From: G965205725 sp965205725 | GTDB taxonomy: Bacteria; Pseudomonadota; Gammaproteobacteria; Pseudomonadales; Halieaceae | Length of the DNA stretch: 64,000 nt | Reading direction: 5' to 3' | Assembly: GCA_965205725.1 (NCBI GenBank) | Contig: OZ242189.1 | Location: forward strand, 3,162,001 to 3,226,000 | In this document: one piece after another, positions 1 to 8,106 of the stretch | Layout of the letters: every line of letters starts with the position of its first letter | How positions within the stretch are numbered: position 1 is the first letter of the stretch | Notes under the pieces: generated by a model | Databases searched by the model: none | What the model saw: only the letters and a program-made list of their open reading frames with translations | What the model was told of the DNA's origin: nothing | Program-made: the position numbers and the translations under genes

Positions 1-1173
1 GTTTTGACTGGCGACACCTATGATGAAGCCGCTGAGCACGCTCAGCAATGGGTTGAAAAGTATGGCATGAGTTATGTGCACCCTTATGATGATCCCCTGG
101 TTATTGCTGGCCAGGGAACCATCGGCATGGAGATCGTGCGTCAACATACCGATGAATTAGCTGCGGTGTTTGTGCCGGTCGGCGGCGGCGGTCTCCTGGC
201 GGGCGTCGCGGCGTATATCAAATATGTGCGGCCAGCAGTAAAAGTGATCGGTGTGGAGCCCGAGGATGCAGCATGCCTTTACGCGGCGCGGCAAGCAGGG
301 CGCAGGGTGAAGCTGGCAGAAGTTGGCCTCTTTGCTGACGGCGTTGCCGTGGCGCAGATTGGTAAAAAGACCTTTGAGGTGCTCAAGGACAAGAAAACGG
401 TCGATGCTGTTATTACCGTATCAACTGATGAAATGTGTGCGGCCATCAAGGATATTTTTGAGGACACTCGCGCCATTGCCGAGCCTGCGGGTGCGCTGGC
501 ACTCGCCGGGCTTAAAAAATATGCGGAACAATACCAGTTAGAAAATCAGACTTTGCTGGCCATTGTCAGTGGCGCCAATACCAACTTTGACCGGCTTAGG
601 TATATCTCCGAGCGAACAGAAATAGGGGAAAAGCGCGAGGCTGTTTTCAGCGTCACAATCCCGGAGCGCCCCGGCAGTTTTAAGGCTTTTTGCGGCGCCC
701 TGGGGCAGCGCAATATCACTGAGTTTAACTATCGCCATGCTGACGACAAGCAGGCTCACATCTTCGTGGGCTTGCAGGTCACTGAGGGCAGTGACGGGCG
801 AGAGGAGGTTGTCGCCGGCTTGAGCCAAAAAGGTTATGCGGCAATCGACCTGACTGAAAACGAAATGGCCAAGTTGCACATTCGCCATATGGTGGGTGGG
901 CCGGCTCCGGCCAGCGTGGATAATGAACGGGTATATCGTTTTGAATTTCCGGAGCGCCCAGGAGCATTGATGAACTTCCTTTCACACCTGGGGCAGCGCT
1001 GGAACATCTCCATGTTCCACTACCGCAATCACGGGGCAGCCTATGGGCGTTGTCTGGTGGGTTTGCAGGTGCAAGCTGCAGAGCGCTCGCAACTAGCGAA
1101 GGTATTGAAAGAGATTGACTACCGTTACTGGGATGAAACGGATAACCCCGCCTACGGAATGTTTCTTAGTTGA
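1..1173 (+). CDS. ilvA: Threonine ammonia-lyase (threonine dehydratase), C-terminal part
   Basis: The gene enters from the left edge; the frame is open from base 1, so the N-terminus and the PLP-binding lysine lie outside the window. About 390 residues are visible. The PLP phosphate-binding glycine loop (VGGGGLLAG, near visible residues 59-67) belongs to the catalytic fold-type II domain. It is followed by two ACT-like regulatory modules (about 215-300 and 305-385), each starting with an ERPG(S/A) motif, as in biosynthetic IlvA, where they mediate isoleucine/valine control. The enzyme deaminates threonine to 2-oxobutanoate, the first step of isoleucine synthesis. Its 3' end overlaps the convergent ygfA gene by 22 bp. 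Confidence 0.95.
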   Translation, partial: VLTGDTYDEAAEHAQQWVEKYGMSYVHPYDDPLVIAGQGTIGMEIVRQHTDELAAVFVPVGGGGLLAGVAAYIKYVRPAVKVIGVEPEDAACLYAARQAGRRVKLAEVGLFADGVAVAQIGKKTFEVLKDKKTVDAVITVSTDEMCAAIKDIFEDTRAIAEPAGALALAGLKKYAEQYQLENQTLLAIVSGANTNFDRLRYISERTEIGEKREAVFSVTIPERPGSFKAFCGALGQRNITEFNYRHADDKQAHIFVGLQVTEGSDGREEVVAGLSQKGYAAIDLTENEMAKLHIRHMVGGPAPASVDNERVYRFEFPERPGALMNFLSHLGQRWNISMFHYRNHGAAYGRCLVGLQVQAAERSQLAKVLKEIDYRYWDETDNPAYGMFLS

Positions 1174-1805
1174 GACTCACTGCCCCTGCGTGCCTGAATC
1201 AATGTGAGCCCCTGCTCTGTAACGACGGCGTCAAGCTGCAAGTCCCAGTGCTCGCACACCAGGGATTCTTGCTCCTGAAGGCTGTGGGCGACACCTATAA
1301 GTGTGGTTGTCCCTGGCTGAAGCGAAGCAAAGTAGCGGTCGTAAAACCCGCCCCCCATTCCGAGCCGATGGCCCTGTCGATCAAATCCGACCAAAGGCAC
1401 TAACACCAAATCGAAATTTTTTGCCGCAAAGGCCGGGGCGTTGCTGCTGATCTCTACTGTGCCGAAGAGCCCTGGGTGCAGCTCCGAGTTTTCGTGCCAG
1501 CGGCGAAACTCCATCTCCCCTTTTCCCACAATCGCAGGGAGATACAGATGTTTTCCCGTTTTGCGTGCCTGCAAAACCAGCCCGTTGAGGTTGGGTTCGC
1601 CATCTTGAGCGAGATACACAGCGATGTGTTCACTGGATTGGTAAATATCTGAACGCATCAGGTGGCGAACAATGTGCAGATTGTTACGGCTGAGTTGTTT
1701 GCTGGACAGGGCTTTGCGTTGTTTGCGCAGCTCATTGCGCAGTGTCTGCTTCTGGCCCATTGACTCTGCCGCAGACGTTTCTCGTTGTGTCATTGGTTTG
1801 GCCAT
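1152..1805 (-). CDS. ygfA: 5-formyltetrahydrofolate cyclo-ligase family protein
   Basis: About 217 residues. It converts 5-formyl-THF to 5,10-methenyl-THF using ATP. The family signature GMGGGFYDRY is at residues 149-158, and a basic N-terminal helix (QRKALS) precedes the fold. The frame stays open upstream to 1961, but that part runs through the 6S RNA, so I place the start at the ATG at 1805 (MAKPMTQRE). The order zapA - 6S RNA - ygfA on one strand is a conserved gammaproteobacterial arrangement in which ygfA is cotranscribed with 6S RNA. The C-terminus runs about 10 residues past the usual family end, into ilvA. Confidence 0.93.
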   Translation of the reverse strand: MAKPMTQRETSAAESMGQKQTLRNELRKQRKALSSKQLSRNNLHIVRHLMRSDIYQSSEHIAVYLAQDGEPNLNGLVLQARKTGKHLYLPAIVGKGEMEFRRWHENSELHPGLFGTVEISSNAPAFAAKNFDLVLVPLVGFDRQGHRLGMGGGFYDRYFASLQPGTTTLIGVAHSLQEQESLVCEHWDLQLDAVVTEQGLTLIQARRGSESQLRNIP

Positions 1806-1842
1806 TATGGGGGGCCATCTCGGTAGCCGACGAAACGGTGCA

Positions 1843-2026
1843 AAGGATTCCCGGAGTACCGCTGACGGCATGGCCCTTGAACCCGACGATCCAAGGCGGA
1901 GATTGCTGTGCTGAATCAGGCTTCCCGTCGTGCGGACATGCACACCATCAGCCGCTGGCAACCCCCTGGTTTACATTTATCGGGTAGAGAACTAACCGTC
2001 TGGCAAATACACCAGGTATCCTCAGG
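1843..2026 (-). ncRNA. ssrS: 6S RNA
   Basis: Lies between zapA and ygfA on the minus strand, the canonical ssrS position. Read on the minus strand, the ends can pair as the closing stem (CCTGAGGATACC near 2025-2014 with GGTACTCCGGG near 1860-1850, one bulge). The segment CATGTCCGCACGACGGGAAGCC near 1940-1919 and the CTTGG...GGGTTCAAGGGC segment near 1895-1874 match conserved 6S blocks. A candidate -10 box TATACT is at 2033-2028, about seven bases before the proposed 5' end. 6S RNA mimics an open promoter and sequesters sigma-70 RNA polymerase in stationary phase. The ends are approximate. Confidence 0.85.
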
Positions 2027-2075
2027 CAGTATAGACCAAGACATCACCTGGCGACCAATAGAGACCTGTCTGGTT

Positions 2076-2399
2076 TTAGCTGATCTTTAACTGCCGCATA
2101 GAATAAAGTGCCTGGTCAATTTTACGGGAGAGGTCGTTCACGCTGGAGGTAACTTGTTCGTTGTCTGTCTTCACACCTTCGTTGTGCTCCGCAGCCTTCA
2201 ATAATTCATGGCTGATGTTGAGCGCCGCCATGACCGCAATTCTCTCCAGATCAATGGCCTTGCCATGCTTGCGTATGGAGCGCATCCGTTTGTCCAGATA
2301 CGATGCGGAAACAACAAGCTCCGCTTCTTGTTCGGGTGGGCAGGAGACCTGGTAGCGTTTGTCGAGGATACTGACGCTAACGGTTTGGGTATCACTCAC
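2076..2399 (-). CDS. zapA: Cell division protein ZapA
   Basis: 107 residues, the usual family length. The N-terminal ZapA fold starts with TVSVSILDKRYQVSCP and is followed by the conserved LDKRMRSIR segment and a C-terminal coiled coil (about 65-105). ZapA is cytoplasmic, binds FtsZ protofilaments and stabilises the Z ring. It overlaps the upstream TIGR02449 gene by 4 bp, which implies translational coupling, and is followed by the 6S RNA gene. Confidence 0.95.
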   Translation of the reverse strand: MSDTQTVSVSILDKRYQVSCPPEQEAELVVSASYLDKRMRSIRKHGKAIDLERIAVMAALNISHELLKAAEHNEGVKTDNEQVTSSVNDLSRKIDQALYSMRQLKIS

Positions 2400-2605
2400 G
2401 AGTCTTGCTCCATCTGCTTGAGTCGGCTTATCATCGCTTCGACCTTGTTGCGGGCTAGCTGGTTGCGCTCCATCAATTGTTGGCGCTCTTGCTGCCAGCC
2501 TGCTGCGGTGGTTTTGAGAGACGCATTTTCACGATTCAGGTCAGCACACAGACTGATTAAATCGTCTATTTTCTGCTCGAGGGCCTGGAACTGGGTTGCT
2601 GCCAT
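2396..2605 (-). CDS. TIGR02449-family coiled-coil protein
   Basis: 69 residues from the ATG at 2605 (MAATQFQALEQKIDDL). The frame is open further upstream, but the extra 29 residues include a hydrophobic stretch not expected in this family, and the shorter form matches the usual length of 65-70 residues. Nearly the whole protein is a heptad-rich coiled coil (LEQKIDDLISLCADLNRENASL). It is found directly upstream of zapA in many gammaproteobacteria and is ZapB-like in character; a role in division is inferred from context. Its stop overlaps the zapA start. Confidence 0.85.
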   Translation of the reverse strand: MAATQFQALEQKIDDLISLCADLNRENASLKTTAAGWQQERQQLMERNQLARNKVEAMISRLKQMEQDS

Positions 2606-2767
2606 GGGAATGGTTTCATCTGTGTTGGCGAATGCCGTTACTATAGAGTCCGCCCACCAGTAGGTCAATGCAATAAAACCTATATTTTTCAATAACCTGC
2701 TGAAGTTTCCGATAATTTATTACAAGAGTAACCGTTGAATCGAAAGCCGCATTAAAGGATCACTGGA

Positions 2768-3340
2768 ATGTTCGAAGAGTTTTTGGGTGGAAAGCCGCCC
2801 CTGGATTTCGATGAGTTGGCCGACCATCTTGTTGAGCAAGGCCAGACAATCTCGCCCTCAAAACTTCACGGCGCGGTTTGCGGGTTACTGGTTGGCGATG
2901 TGAGACTGGATGCTGAATATTGCCTCGCGGGAGTGAGTCAATCCCTGGCAGTGGAACTACCTGGTGCTCTGGCTGATGCCAGTCAACGCCTGATCGCCGG
3001 GACGCTGGAGGCGCTTGGTGACGAAGAGTTTCAGTTTCATCTGTTCATGCCCGCCGACGATAGCGAACTCTCTCAGCGGGTCGCTGCGCTGTCACAGTGG
3101 TGTCAGGGATTTTTGGCAGGTTACGCGCGGGCTGTCACTGAGCCAGCAACTGCCGCACCGGGCGGGGAGATTGCCGAGGTGCTGCGCGATATATCTGCCA
3201 TCGCCGAGGCACAGCCAGATGTTGAGGAAGAGGACGCAGAGTCCGCCGAGCAGGATTTGTTTGAACTCACCGAATACCTTCGATTTGCGACGCTCAATGT
3301 GTATCAGGCTGCGCGTGAGCGCCAGGGTCTGGATGACTAA
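2768..3340 (+). CDS. ygfB: UPF0149 / YgfB family protein
   Basis: 190 residues, typical for YgfB. The family features are the N-terminal FDELADHLVEQG, the SPSKLHGAVCGLL motif (about 31-44) and an acidic C-terminal region with ELTEYLRFATLNVYQAARER. It is cytoplasmic with no enzymatic motif. In Pseudomonas, YgfB has been linked to control of ampDh3 and beta-lactam resistance; whether that holds here is unknown. It stands divergent from zapA/TIGR02449, and its stop overlaps the ubiH start (TAATG). The pepP gene usually found between ygfB and ubiH is missing. Confidence 0.92.
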   Translation: MFEEFLGGKPPLDFDELADHLVEQGQTISPSKLHGAVCGLLVGDVRLDAEYCLAGVSQSLAVELPGALADASQRLIAGTLEALGDEEFQFHLFMPADDSELSQRVAALSQWCQGFLAGYARAVTEPATAAPGGEIAEVLRDISAIAEAQPDVEEEDAESAEQDLFELTEYLRFATLNVYQAARERQGLDD

Positions 3341-4593
3341 TGCACAGTGACAGTTGTGACATTGCGATTGTCGGTGGCGGTATGGTCGGTGTCAGTATTG
3401 CGCTGCTGCTGGCGGAGCGGCTGTCCCCGCAGACCAGGGTGACCCTGCTTGAAAACTTCCCTTTGCCGGAAAGAGATTCCGAGTATGTGAATACTTACAC
3501 ACCCTCCTTTGACGCGCGCTCAACCGCACTGTCATACAGCAGTTATCAAATCTATTCAGAGCTTGGTATTTGGCCGGCGCTGGCTGTCCGTGCTTGTCCT
3601 ATACAGCGCATTCATGTGTCTGAGCAAGGCCGTTTCGGCAATACCCTGTTGCAGGCGCAAGACTATGACTGGCCCGCCCTGGGTTATGTTATTGAGAATG
3701 CCTGGTTGGGCTCAGCGCTGGTTCAGTGCCTGCATCATCAGGGTCGTGTGCGGCTGCATAGTCCGGCCAGGGTTGTTTCGGCGAAGGCGGGTTCCAGGGG
3801 CTATCGAGTGCTCCTTGAATCGGGAGAGAGTTTGCACACGCAATTGCTGATCGTTGCAGATGGCGCAGATTCGGCCTTGCGACAGAGCCTGGGTGTTGCA
3901 GTAGAAAAGGACAGCTATGCCCAGTCTGCGCTGATTGCCAATGTGGGCCATCGCTCGGACCACGCTGGCTGCGCCTATGAACGATTTACCGGCAACGGCC
4001 CGTTGGCCCTGTTGCCGCTATTGCCCGATGCGGCGGGACCGGATAGTCGCAGTGCTCTGGTCTGGACGCTGGCGGCAGATGAGGTGGAACATCTGCGCAG
4101 TTGTTCGGCCTTGAAGTTTCTACAAGCGCTGCAATTGCGCTTTGGCTATCGTCTGGGGCGGTTGACCAGGACGGGAGAGCGTTTTTCGTATCCTTTGGCC
4201 CTGGTGCAGACCAGGGAGCAGGTGCGGGCCGGGGTCGTGTTGCTCGGCAATGCGGCCCACAGTCTGCATCCCGTGGCCGGACAGGGCTTCAATCTTGCTG
4301 TGCGTGATGTCGCCGTATTGGCGAGTGTTCTTGCGGGCGCGCAAAGCGCGGGAGAGGGCCTGGGTGAGTTGGCTGTGTTGCAGCGCTATGTCGCCCAACA
4401 AGCGCAAGACCAGCAGCGCACGGTCGCTTTTAGCCATCACTTGCCGGGCTTGTTCGCCCACCCTGACCCGGCTTTGCGCGGCCTGCGTGACCTGGGGTTA
4501 TTTGCCCTGGACCTCAGCCCACAACTGAAACGGGAGTTTGTTGAGCAAACTGCCGGGGTATCGGCCCTGAGGCGTGCGAATCACCGTGGATAA
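3340..4593 (+). CDS. ubiH: 2-octaprenyl-6-methoxyphenol hydroxylase UbiH
   Basis: 417 residues. An FAD-dependent aromatic monooxygenase of ubiquinone synthesis. The N-terminal Rossmann motif is IVGGGMVGVSIALLL (about 9-23), the DG motif is VADGADSALR (about 171-180), and the second FAD motif is GNAAHSLHPVAGQGFNLAVRD, which is UbiH-like (G-N rather than G-D). The start overlaps the ygfB stop by one base. The next gene is a paralogous hydroxylase and overlaps the 3' end, so the pair is probably cotranscribed with ygfB. Confidence 0.93.
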   Translation: MHSDSCDIAIVGGGMVGVSIALLLAERLSPQTRVTLLENFPLPERDSEYVNTYTPSFDARSTALSYSSYQIYSELGIWPALAVRACPIQRIHVSEQGRFGNTLLQAQDYDWPALGYVIENAWLGSALVQCLHHQGRVRLHSPARVVSAKAGSRGYRVLLESGESLHTQLLIVADGADSALRQSLGVAVEKDSYAQSALIANVGHRSDHAGCAYERFTGNGPLALLPLLPDAAGPDSRSALVWTLAADEVEHLRSCSALKFLQALQLRFGYRLGRLTRTGERFSYPLALVQTREQVRAGVVLLGNAAHSLHPVAGQGFNLAVRDVAVLASVLAGAQSAGEGLGELAVLQRYVAQQAQDQQRTVAFSHHLPGLFAHPDPALRGLRDLGLFALDLSPQLKREFVEQTAGVSALRRANHRG

Positions 4594-5788
4594 ATACGAT
4601 GTCTGTGTGGTTGGGGCGGGTATCGCGGGCAGTGCTCTGGCGGCTTCCTTGCAAGGGCACAATTTGCGTATTGCCTTGCTGGAGGCAAATCCGATTAATG
4701 TCGACTGGCAGGTCGACAGTGAAGGGGCGGCTGGTTTTGACGCCAGAGTCAGCGCCATTACCCCGGCCTCCCAGTCGTTTTTGTCAGAGATTGGCGTCTG
4801 GGAACCTGTGGTTTCGGAGCGGGCCTGTAGCTATTCAAATATGCAGGTATGGGATGGCGAGGGCACTGGCTCAATCAATTTCTCTGCCCGGGAAGTGGGC
4901 GCGCAGCAGTTGGGGTTCATTGTGGAGAACCGGGTACTGACCAGGGCGCTGTTACGCGCGCTGATCAATGCGGAAGAAGTCGATATTCTGGAGCGCACCC
5001 GAGTTGAGGCTATTGCGATGGATTCATCGCCCAGCCTGCTGCTTGAAGGTGGGACAGCATTGCACTGCGAGTTGGTGGTCGCCGCTGACGGCGCCCTCTC
5101 TCGCCTGCGTGAGCTCGGCCAATTTAAAACCCGCGAATGGGACTATGGGCACCACGCCCTGGCGTGTACAGTGGAAACCCGGTTGCCCCACGCAGACACC
5201 GCCTACCAGCGATTTATCAGCAGCGGCCCGCTGGCATTTTTGCCCTTGCCAGTGACGGGCAATCGACATTTCTGTTCTATTGTCTGGTCAATGGATAGCA
5301 AACAGGCGCCGGAAATTCTGGCGCTGGATGACGATGAGTTCCTGATTCGACTGGAGGGTGCGTTTGAAGGGAAGCTGGGTGCCTTGTTGTCCTGCTCACC
5401 ACGCATTGCTTTTCCGCTTCGGCAAAGACACGCGGTGGATTATGTGCAAGCTGGCATGGCCCTGGTAGGCGATGCAGCCCACACCATCCACCCGCTTGCA
5501 GGGCAGGGCATCAATTTGGGCCTGCAAGATGTGCGGACCCTGTCCAGGGAGCTGCTTGCCGCCTGGCAAAGCGGCAGGGACATCGGTAGTTTGGCGGTAT
5601 TGAGGCGCTATCAGCGGCAGCGCAAAGGCGATAACCTTTTGATGATGGCGGCAATGGATGGCTTTAAGCATCTGTTTGGACACAGCGCATTGCCTCTGCG
5701 CTTACTGCGCGGTGCCGGTATGCGCCTTGCGAACCGGGCTGGCCCCGTTAAACAACAGATCATGCGACGGGCGATGGGTATCGACTGA
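4574..5788 (+). CDS. ubiI: UbiI/UbiF-family FAD-dependent ubiquinone hydroxylase
   Basis: About 404 residues. Paralogue of the preceding UbiH. It has the Rossmann motif VVGAGIAGSALAASL near the N-terminus, VVAADGALSRLRELG as the DG motif, and GDAAHTIHPLAGQGINLGLQD as the second FAD motif, closer to UbiI/VisC and UbiF than to UbiH. It hydroxylates the polyprenyl-phenol ring in ubiquinone synthesis (C5 for UbiI). Starts are GTG: either 4574 or 4586, and both overlap the ubiH 3' end. A GAGG at 4568-4571 fits neither spacing well. The C-terminus is conserved. Confidence 0.9.
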   Translation: MRITVDKYDVCVVGAGIAGSALAASLQGHNLRIALLEANPINVDWQVDSEGAAGFDARVSAITPASQSFLSEIGVWEPVVSERACSYSNMQVWDGEGTGSINFSAREVGAQQLGFIVENRVLTRALLRALINAEEVDILERTRVEAIAMDSSPSLLLEGGTALHCELVVAADGALSRLRELGQFKTREWDYGHHALACTVETRLPHADTAYQRFISSGPLAFLPLPVTGNRHFCSIVWSMDSKQAPEILALDDDEFLIRLEGAFEGKLGALLSCSPRIAFPLRQRHAVDYVQAGMALVGDAAHTIHPLAGQGINLGLQDVRTLSRELLAAWQSGRDIGSLAVLRRYQRQRKGDNLLMMAAMDGFKHLFGHSALPLRLLRGAGMRLANRAGPVKQQIMRRAMGID

Positions 5789-5903
5789 TTTTATATTCTT
5801 GCCATCGACAGGCTCCCAGCCGGGTTCAGGTACTGAACCTGGACAGGTGGATCTGCCGTTTTGAGAATACTGGCCGGGGTGAGCCGCAGAAAACGGTGGG
5901 CGG

Positions 5904-6072
5904 GTGGGTAAATCTTGAGGTTTAATCAGGGCACGGTTGCGCAAGCGGGTGTTTTTGAGGCTTTCCGCGAGGACTGTTTGAATCCGAATTTTTCCTTTGG
6001 GAAAAATCGTTGAGTTCCGCAGCGGTCAAAAACACCCGCTGAAGCGTGCCCAAACCGCAAGGTTTACCCACC
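5904..6072. repeat. Long palindromic repeat, copy A, in the ubiI-gcvH intergenic gap
   Basis: The 5789-6300 gap has no gene. It holds one copy of a roughly 170-bp inverted-repeat element, in opposite orientation to the copies at 13605 and 13937. The arms are GTGGGTAAATCTTGAGG... and ...GGTTTACCCAC, with inner arms GCGGGTGTTTTTGA and TCAAAAACACCCGC and a central AATTTTTCCTTTGGGAAAAAT hairpin. The REP-like 18-mer TGCGGCTCAAAACCGCAA follows at 6111-6128. No transposase and no clear glycine riboswitch is seen before gcvH. Confidence 0.85.
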
Positions 6073-6300
6073 GACCACAACCGCCACAGCCAACCAAAGC
6101 CGAGCTTGTCTGCGGCTCAAAACCGCAAGCCCTGAGTTCGACAGGGTTTGGCTTGCAACCCCGGCCAGGTTGCGCACAGGGCCCTGCCCCAAGTTTTACG
6201 GCCCATGTACACAGTCAGTCACGCATATTGCCTGCTGTTGTAAATATAAGAAGCCGCGTTAAACTGTGCGCCTGCAAACCCGCCAAACGAGGAAAGCCCC

Positions 6301-6693
6301 ATGAGCCACACCCCTGCTGAACTCAAGTACGCCAGTAGCCACGAGTGGGCGCGGCTTGAAGAAGATGGCACGGTTACGGTGGGAATCAGTGATCATGCAC
6401 AGGCTGCGCTTGGGGATGTGGTGTTTGTAGAGCTGCCGGAAGTGGGCAGCACCATCGCCGCGGGCGATGAGGCCGCTGTTGTCGAGTCGGTAAAAGCCGC
6501 ATCAGACATATACGCGCCGGTCACTGGCGAAGTGGTTGCTATTAACGAGGTGCTTGAAGACGCCCCAGCGATGGTTAACTCTGCTCCCTACAACGACGGC
6601 TGGTTTTATCGTTTGCAGCCGGCCGATAGCGGTGAACTGAACAAACTGCTGAGCGCCGAAGAGTACGCCGCACACTGTGCTGAAGAGTCTTGA
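6301..6693 (+). CDS. gcvH: Glycine cleavage system H protein
   Basis: 130 residues, the normal length. The lipoyl carrier of the glycine cleavage complex. The lipoylation site is Lys65 in VVESVKAASDIYAP, followed by the conserved NSAPYNDGWFYRL segment. A good ribosome site (GAGGAAAG) lies 6-13 bases before the ATG. gcvT and gcvP are not next to it, unlike the usual gcvTHP cluster; the gap in front is filled by a repeat element, so a rearrangement may have separated them. It is followed by a convergent HAD phosphatase. Confidence 0.95.
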   Translation: MSHTPAELKYASSHEWARLEEDGTVTVGISDHAQAALGDVVFVELPEVGSTIAAGDEAAVVESVKAASDIYAPVTGEVVAINEVLEDAPAMVNSAPYNDGWFYRLQPADSGELNKLLSAEEYAAHCAEES

Positions 6694-6816
6694 TCTCTGG
6701 CTGTGCACAGGCGCTGAGTGCCTGGCTCTCAATCAGCGGGTTATCCGCTTCACCCGGCGAGTTCCGCAACCCAATACCTGAAGGCAGTGTTGCCGCGAAT
6801 TAGGTGTTGTCGCGAA

Positions 6817-7473
6817 TTAGTCGCGCAGGCTGATAATCGGCCAGTTTTGCGCTGCGGCGTGTTGGCGCAGGGTGTCGTCCGGGTCGACAGCAACCGGGTG
6901 GCCGACTGCGGACAGCAGCGGCAAGTCGTTGTGAGAGTCACTGTAGAAATAGCTGTTTGAGAGTGTGAAGTCCCTGCCTTCCAGCCAGGTTTGCAAGCGT
7001 GTGAGCTTGCCTTCGGTGTAACTCGGCACGCCGCTGGACTCGCCGGTATAGCGGCCATCAATGACCTCAGCCTCGCAAGCGATGAGCTCGTTCACTCCCA
7101 GGCGCATGGCGATAGGCTCGGTAATGTAGCGGTTGCTGGCAGTAACAATCAGCAACTGATCACCGCGTTGGCGGTGTTGTTGCAGCAACGCGGTGGCACC
7201 CGGAAGCAACATGACGGCTATTTTTTCGCGCATAAATTGCCGGTGCCATCGCTCACCGGTATCCAGTGTCTGCCCCTTAAGAGGAGACAAGGCGTGGCGG
7301 AGGTAGGCTTGAATATTTAGCCGTCCCAACTTGTAGTCCTCGTAGAAGGCGTCATTGCGTATCGAAAAAGTGGCCGCATCCACCAGCCCCTGCTCGCAGA
7401 CAAACTCCCCCCAGGCGTGATCGCTGTCGCCGCCTAACAGCGTGTTGTCCAGATCAAATATGGCCAGTGCCAT
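6817..7473 (-). CDS. HAD-IB family phosphatase (SerB-like)
   Basis: 218 residues from the ATG at 7473. The HAD motif I is FDLDNTLLGGDS (about 5-16), motif II is LLIVTASNRYI, and motif IV is FYSDSHNDLPLL near the C-terminus. The cap is the small helical IB type (TIGR01490-like). The substrate is not identifiable; related proteins act on phosphoserine-like or small phosphate esters. It is divergent from rppH with a roughly 130-bp gap, as in Pseudomonas, where a HAD hydrolase stands beside rppH-ptsP. The frame opens further upstream, but the motif lies too deep for the longer form. Confidence 0.88.
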   Translation of the reverse strand: MALAIFDLDNTLLGGDSDHAWGEFVCEQGLVDAATFSIRNDAFYEDYKLGRLNIQAYLRHALSPLKGQTLDTGERWHRQFMREKIAVMLLPGATALLQQHRQRGDQLLIVTASNRYITEPIAMRLGVNELIACEAEVIDGRYTGESSGVPSYTEGKLTRLQTWLEGRDFTLSNSYFYSDSHNDLPLLSAVGHPVAVDPDDTLRQHAAAQNWPIISLRD

Positions 7474-7606
7474 GCCAGTGTCCTGCGGATACTTGAGAGG
7501 GTGGGCGCACAGCATAGCCAGTGGTTGCCTGTCAGTAAATTGCCCCATCGCGGAAATTTGTGGAACAATAGAAAATTCCTCGCCAAATAGAGAGGCGGTA
7601 GGTCAA

Positions 7607-8098
7607 GTGATTGACGCAGATGGTTTTCGTCCCAATGTTGGTATTATCCTGGTCAATGACCGGGGCCAGTTATTATGGGCTCGACGGGTGGGGCAGGATG
7701 GATGGCAGTTTCCCCAGGGGGGGATTAGTACAGGTGAAACACCCGAACAGGCCCTCTATCGGGAACTTCACGAGGAAGTAGGTTTGCAACCGGACCAGGT
7801 TGCTGTGCTGGCCTGTACTCGCGGCTGGCTGCGCTATCGGCTGCCCAGGCGCTATGTTCGCAAAGGGCACAAGCCCGTGTGCATTGGTCAGAAGCAGAAG
7901 TGGTTTTTGCTGCGTATGCTGGCTGCTGACAATGAAGTCAGTTTTGACAATGGTGAGAAGCCCGAGTTCGATCACTGGCAGTGGGTGAGTTATTGGTATC
8001 CCCTGAGCCAGGTTATTTCTTTTAAACGTGAAGTCTATCGCAGCGCCCTGAAAGAACTGCTGATACCCTTCGTTAAAATGCCACCGCTGGAGCTATAG
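7607..8098 (+). CDS. rppH: RNA pyrophosphohydrolase RppH
   Basis: 163 residues from the GTG at 7607 (VIDADGFRPNVGIILVN), which aligns with the E. coli start. The longer open frame from 7442 overlaps the divergent HAD gene and is not conserved. The Nudix box GGISTGETPEQALYRELHEEVGL is at 38-60, followed by the characteristic KPVCIGQKQKWFLL and FDHWQWVSYWYP. RppH removes pyrophosphate from the 5' end of mRNAs and triggers RNase E decay. It lies 8 bp upstream of ptsP, an old gammaproteobacterial pairing. Confidence 0.93.
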   Translation: MIDADGFRPNVGIILVNDRGQLLWARRVGQDGWQFPQGGISTGETPEQALYRELHEEVGLQPDQVAVLACTRGWLRYRLPRRYVRKGHKPVCIGQKQKWFLLRMLAADNEVSFDNGEKPEFDHWQWVSYWYPLSQVISFKREVYRSALKELLIPFVKMPPLEL

Positions 8099-8106
8099 AA
8101 ACTGCC

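Noticed and set aside
1806..1961. N-terminal extension of ygfA
   Set aside because: It is the 6S RNA sequence read in an open frame; the conserved start is at 1805.
6073..6300. Glycine riboswitch before gcvH
   Set aside because: I could not find the conserved aptamer core; the space holds repeat sequence instead.
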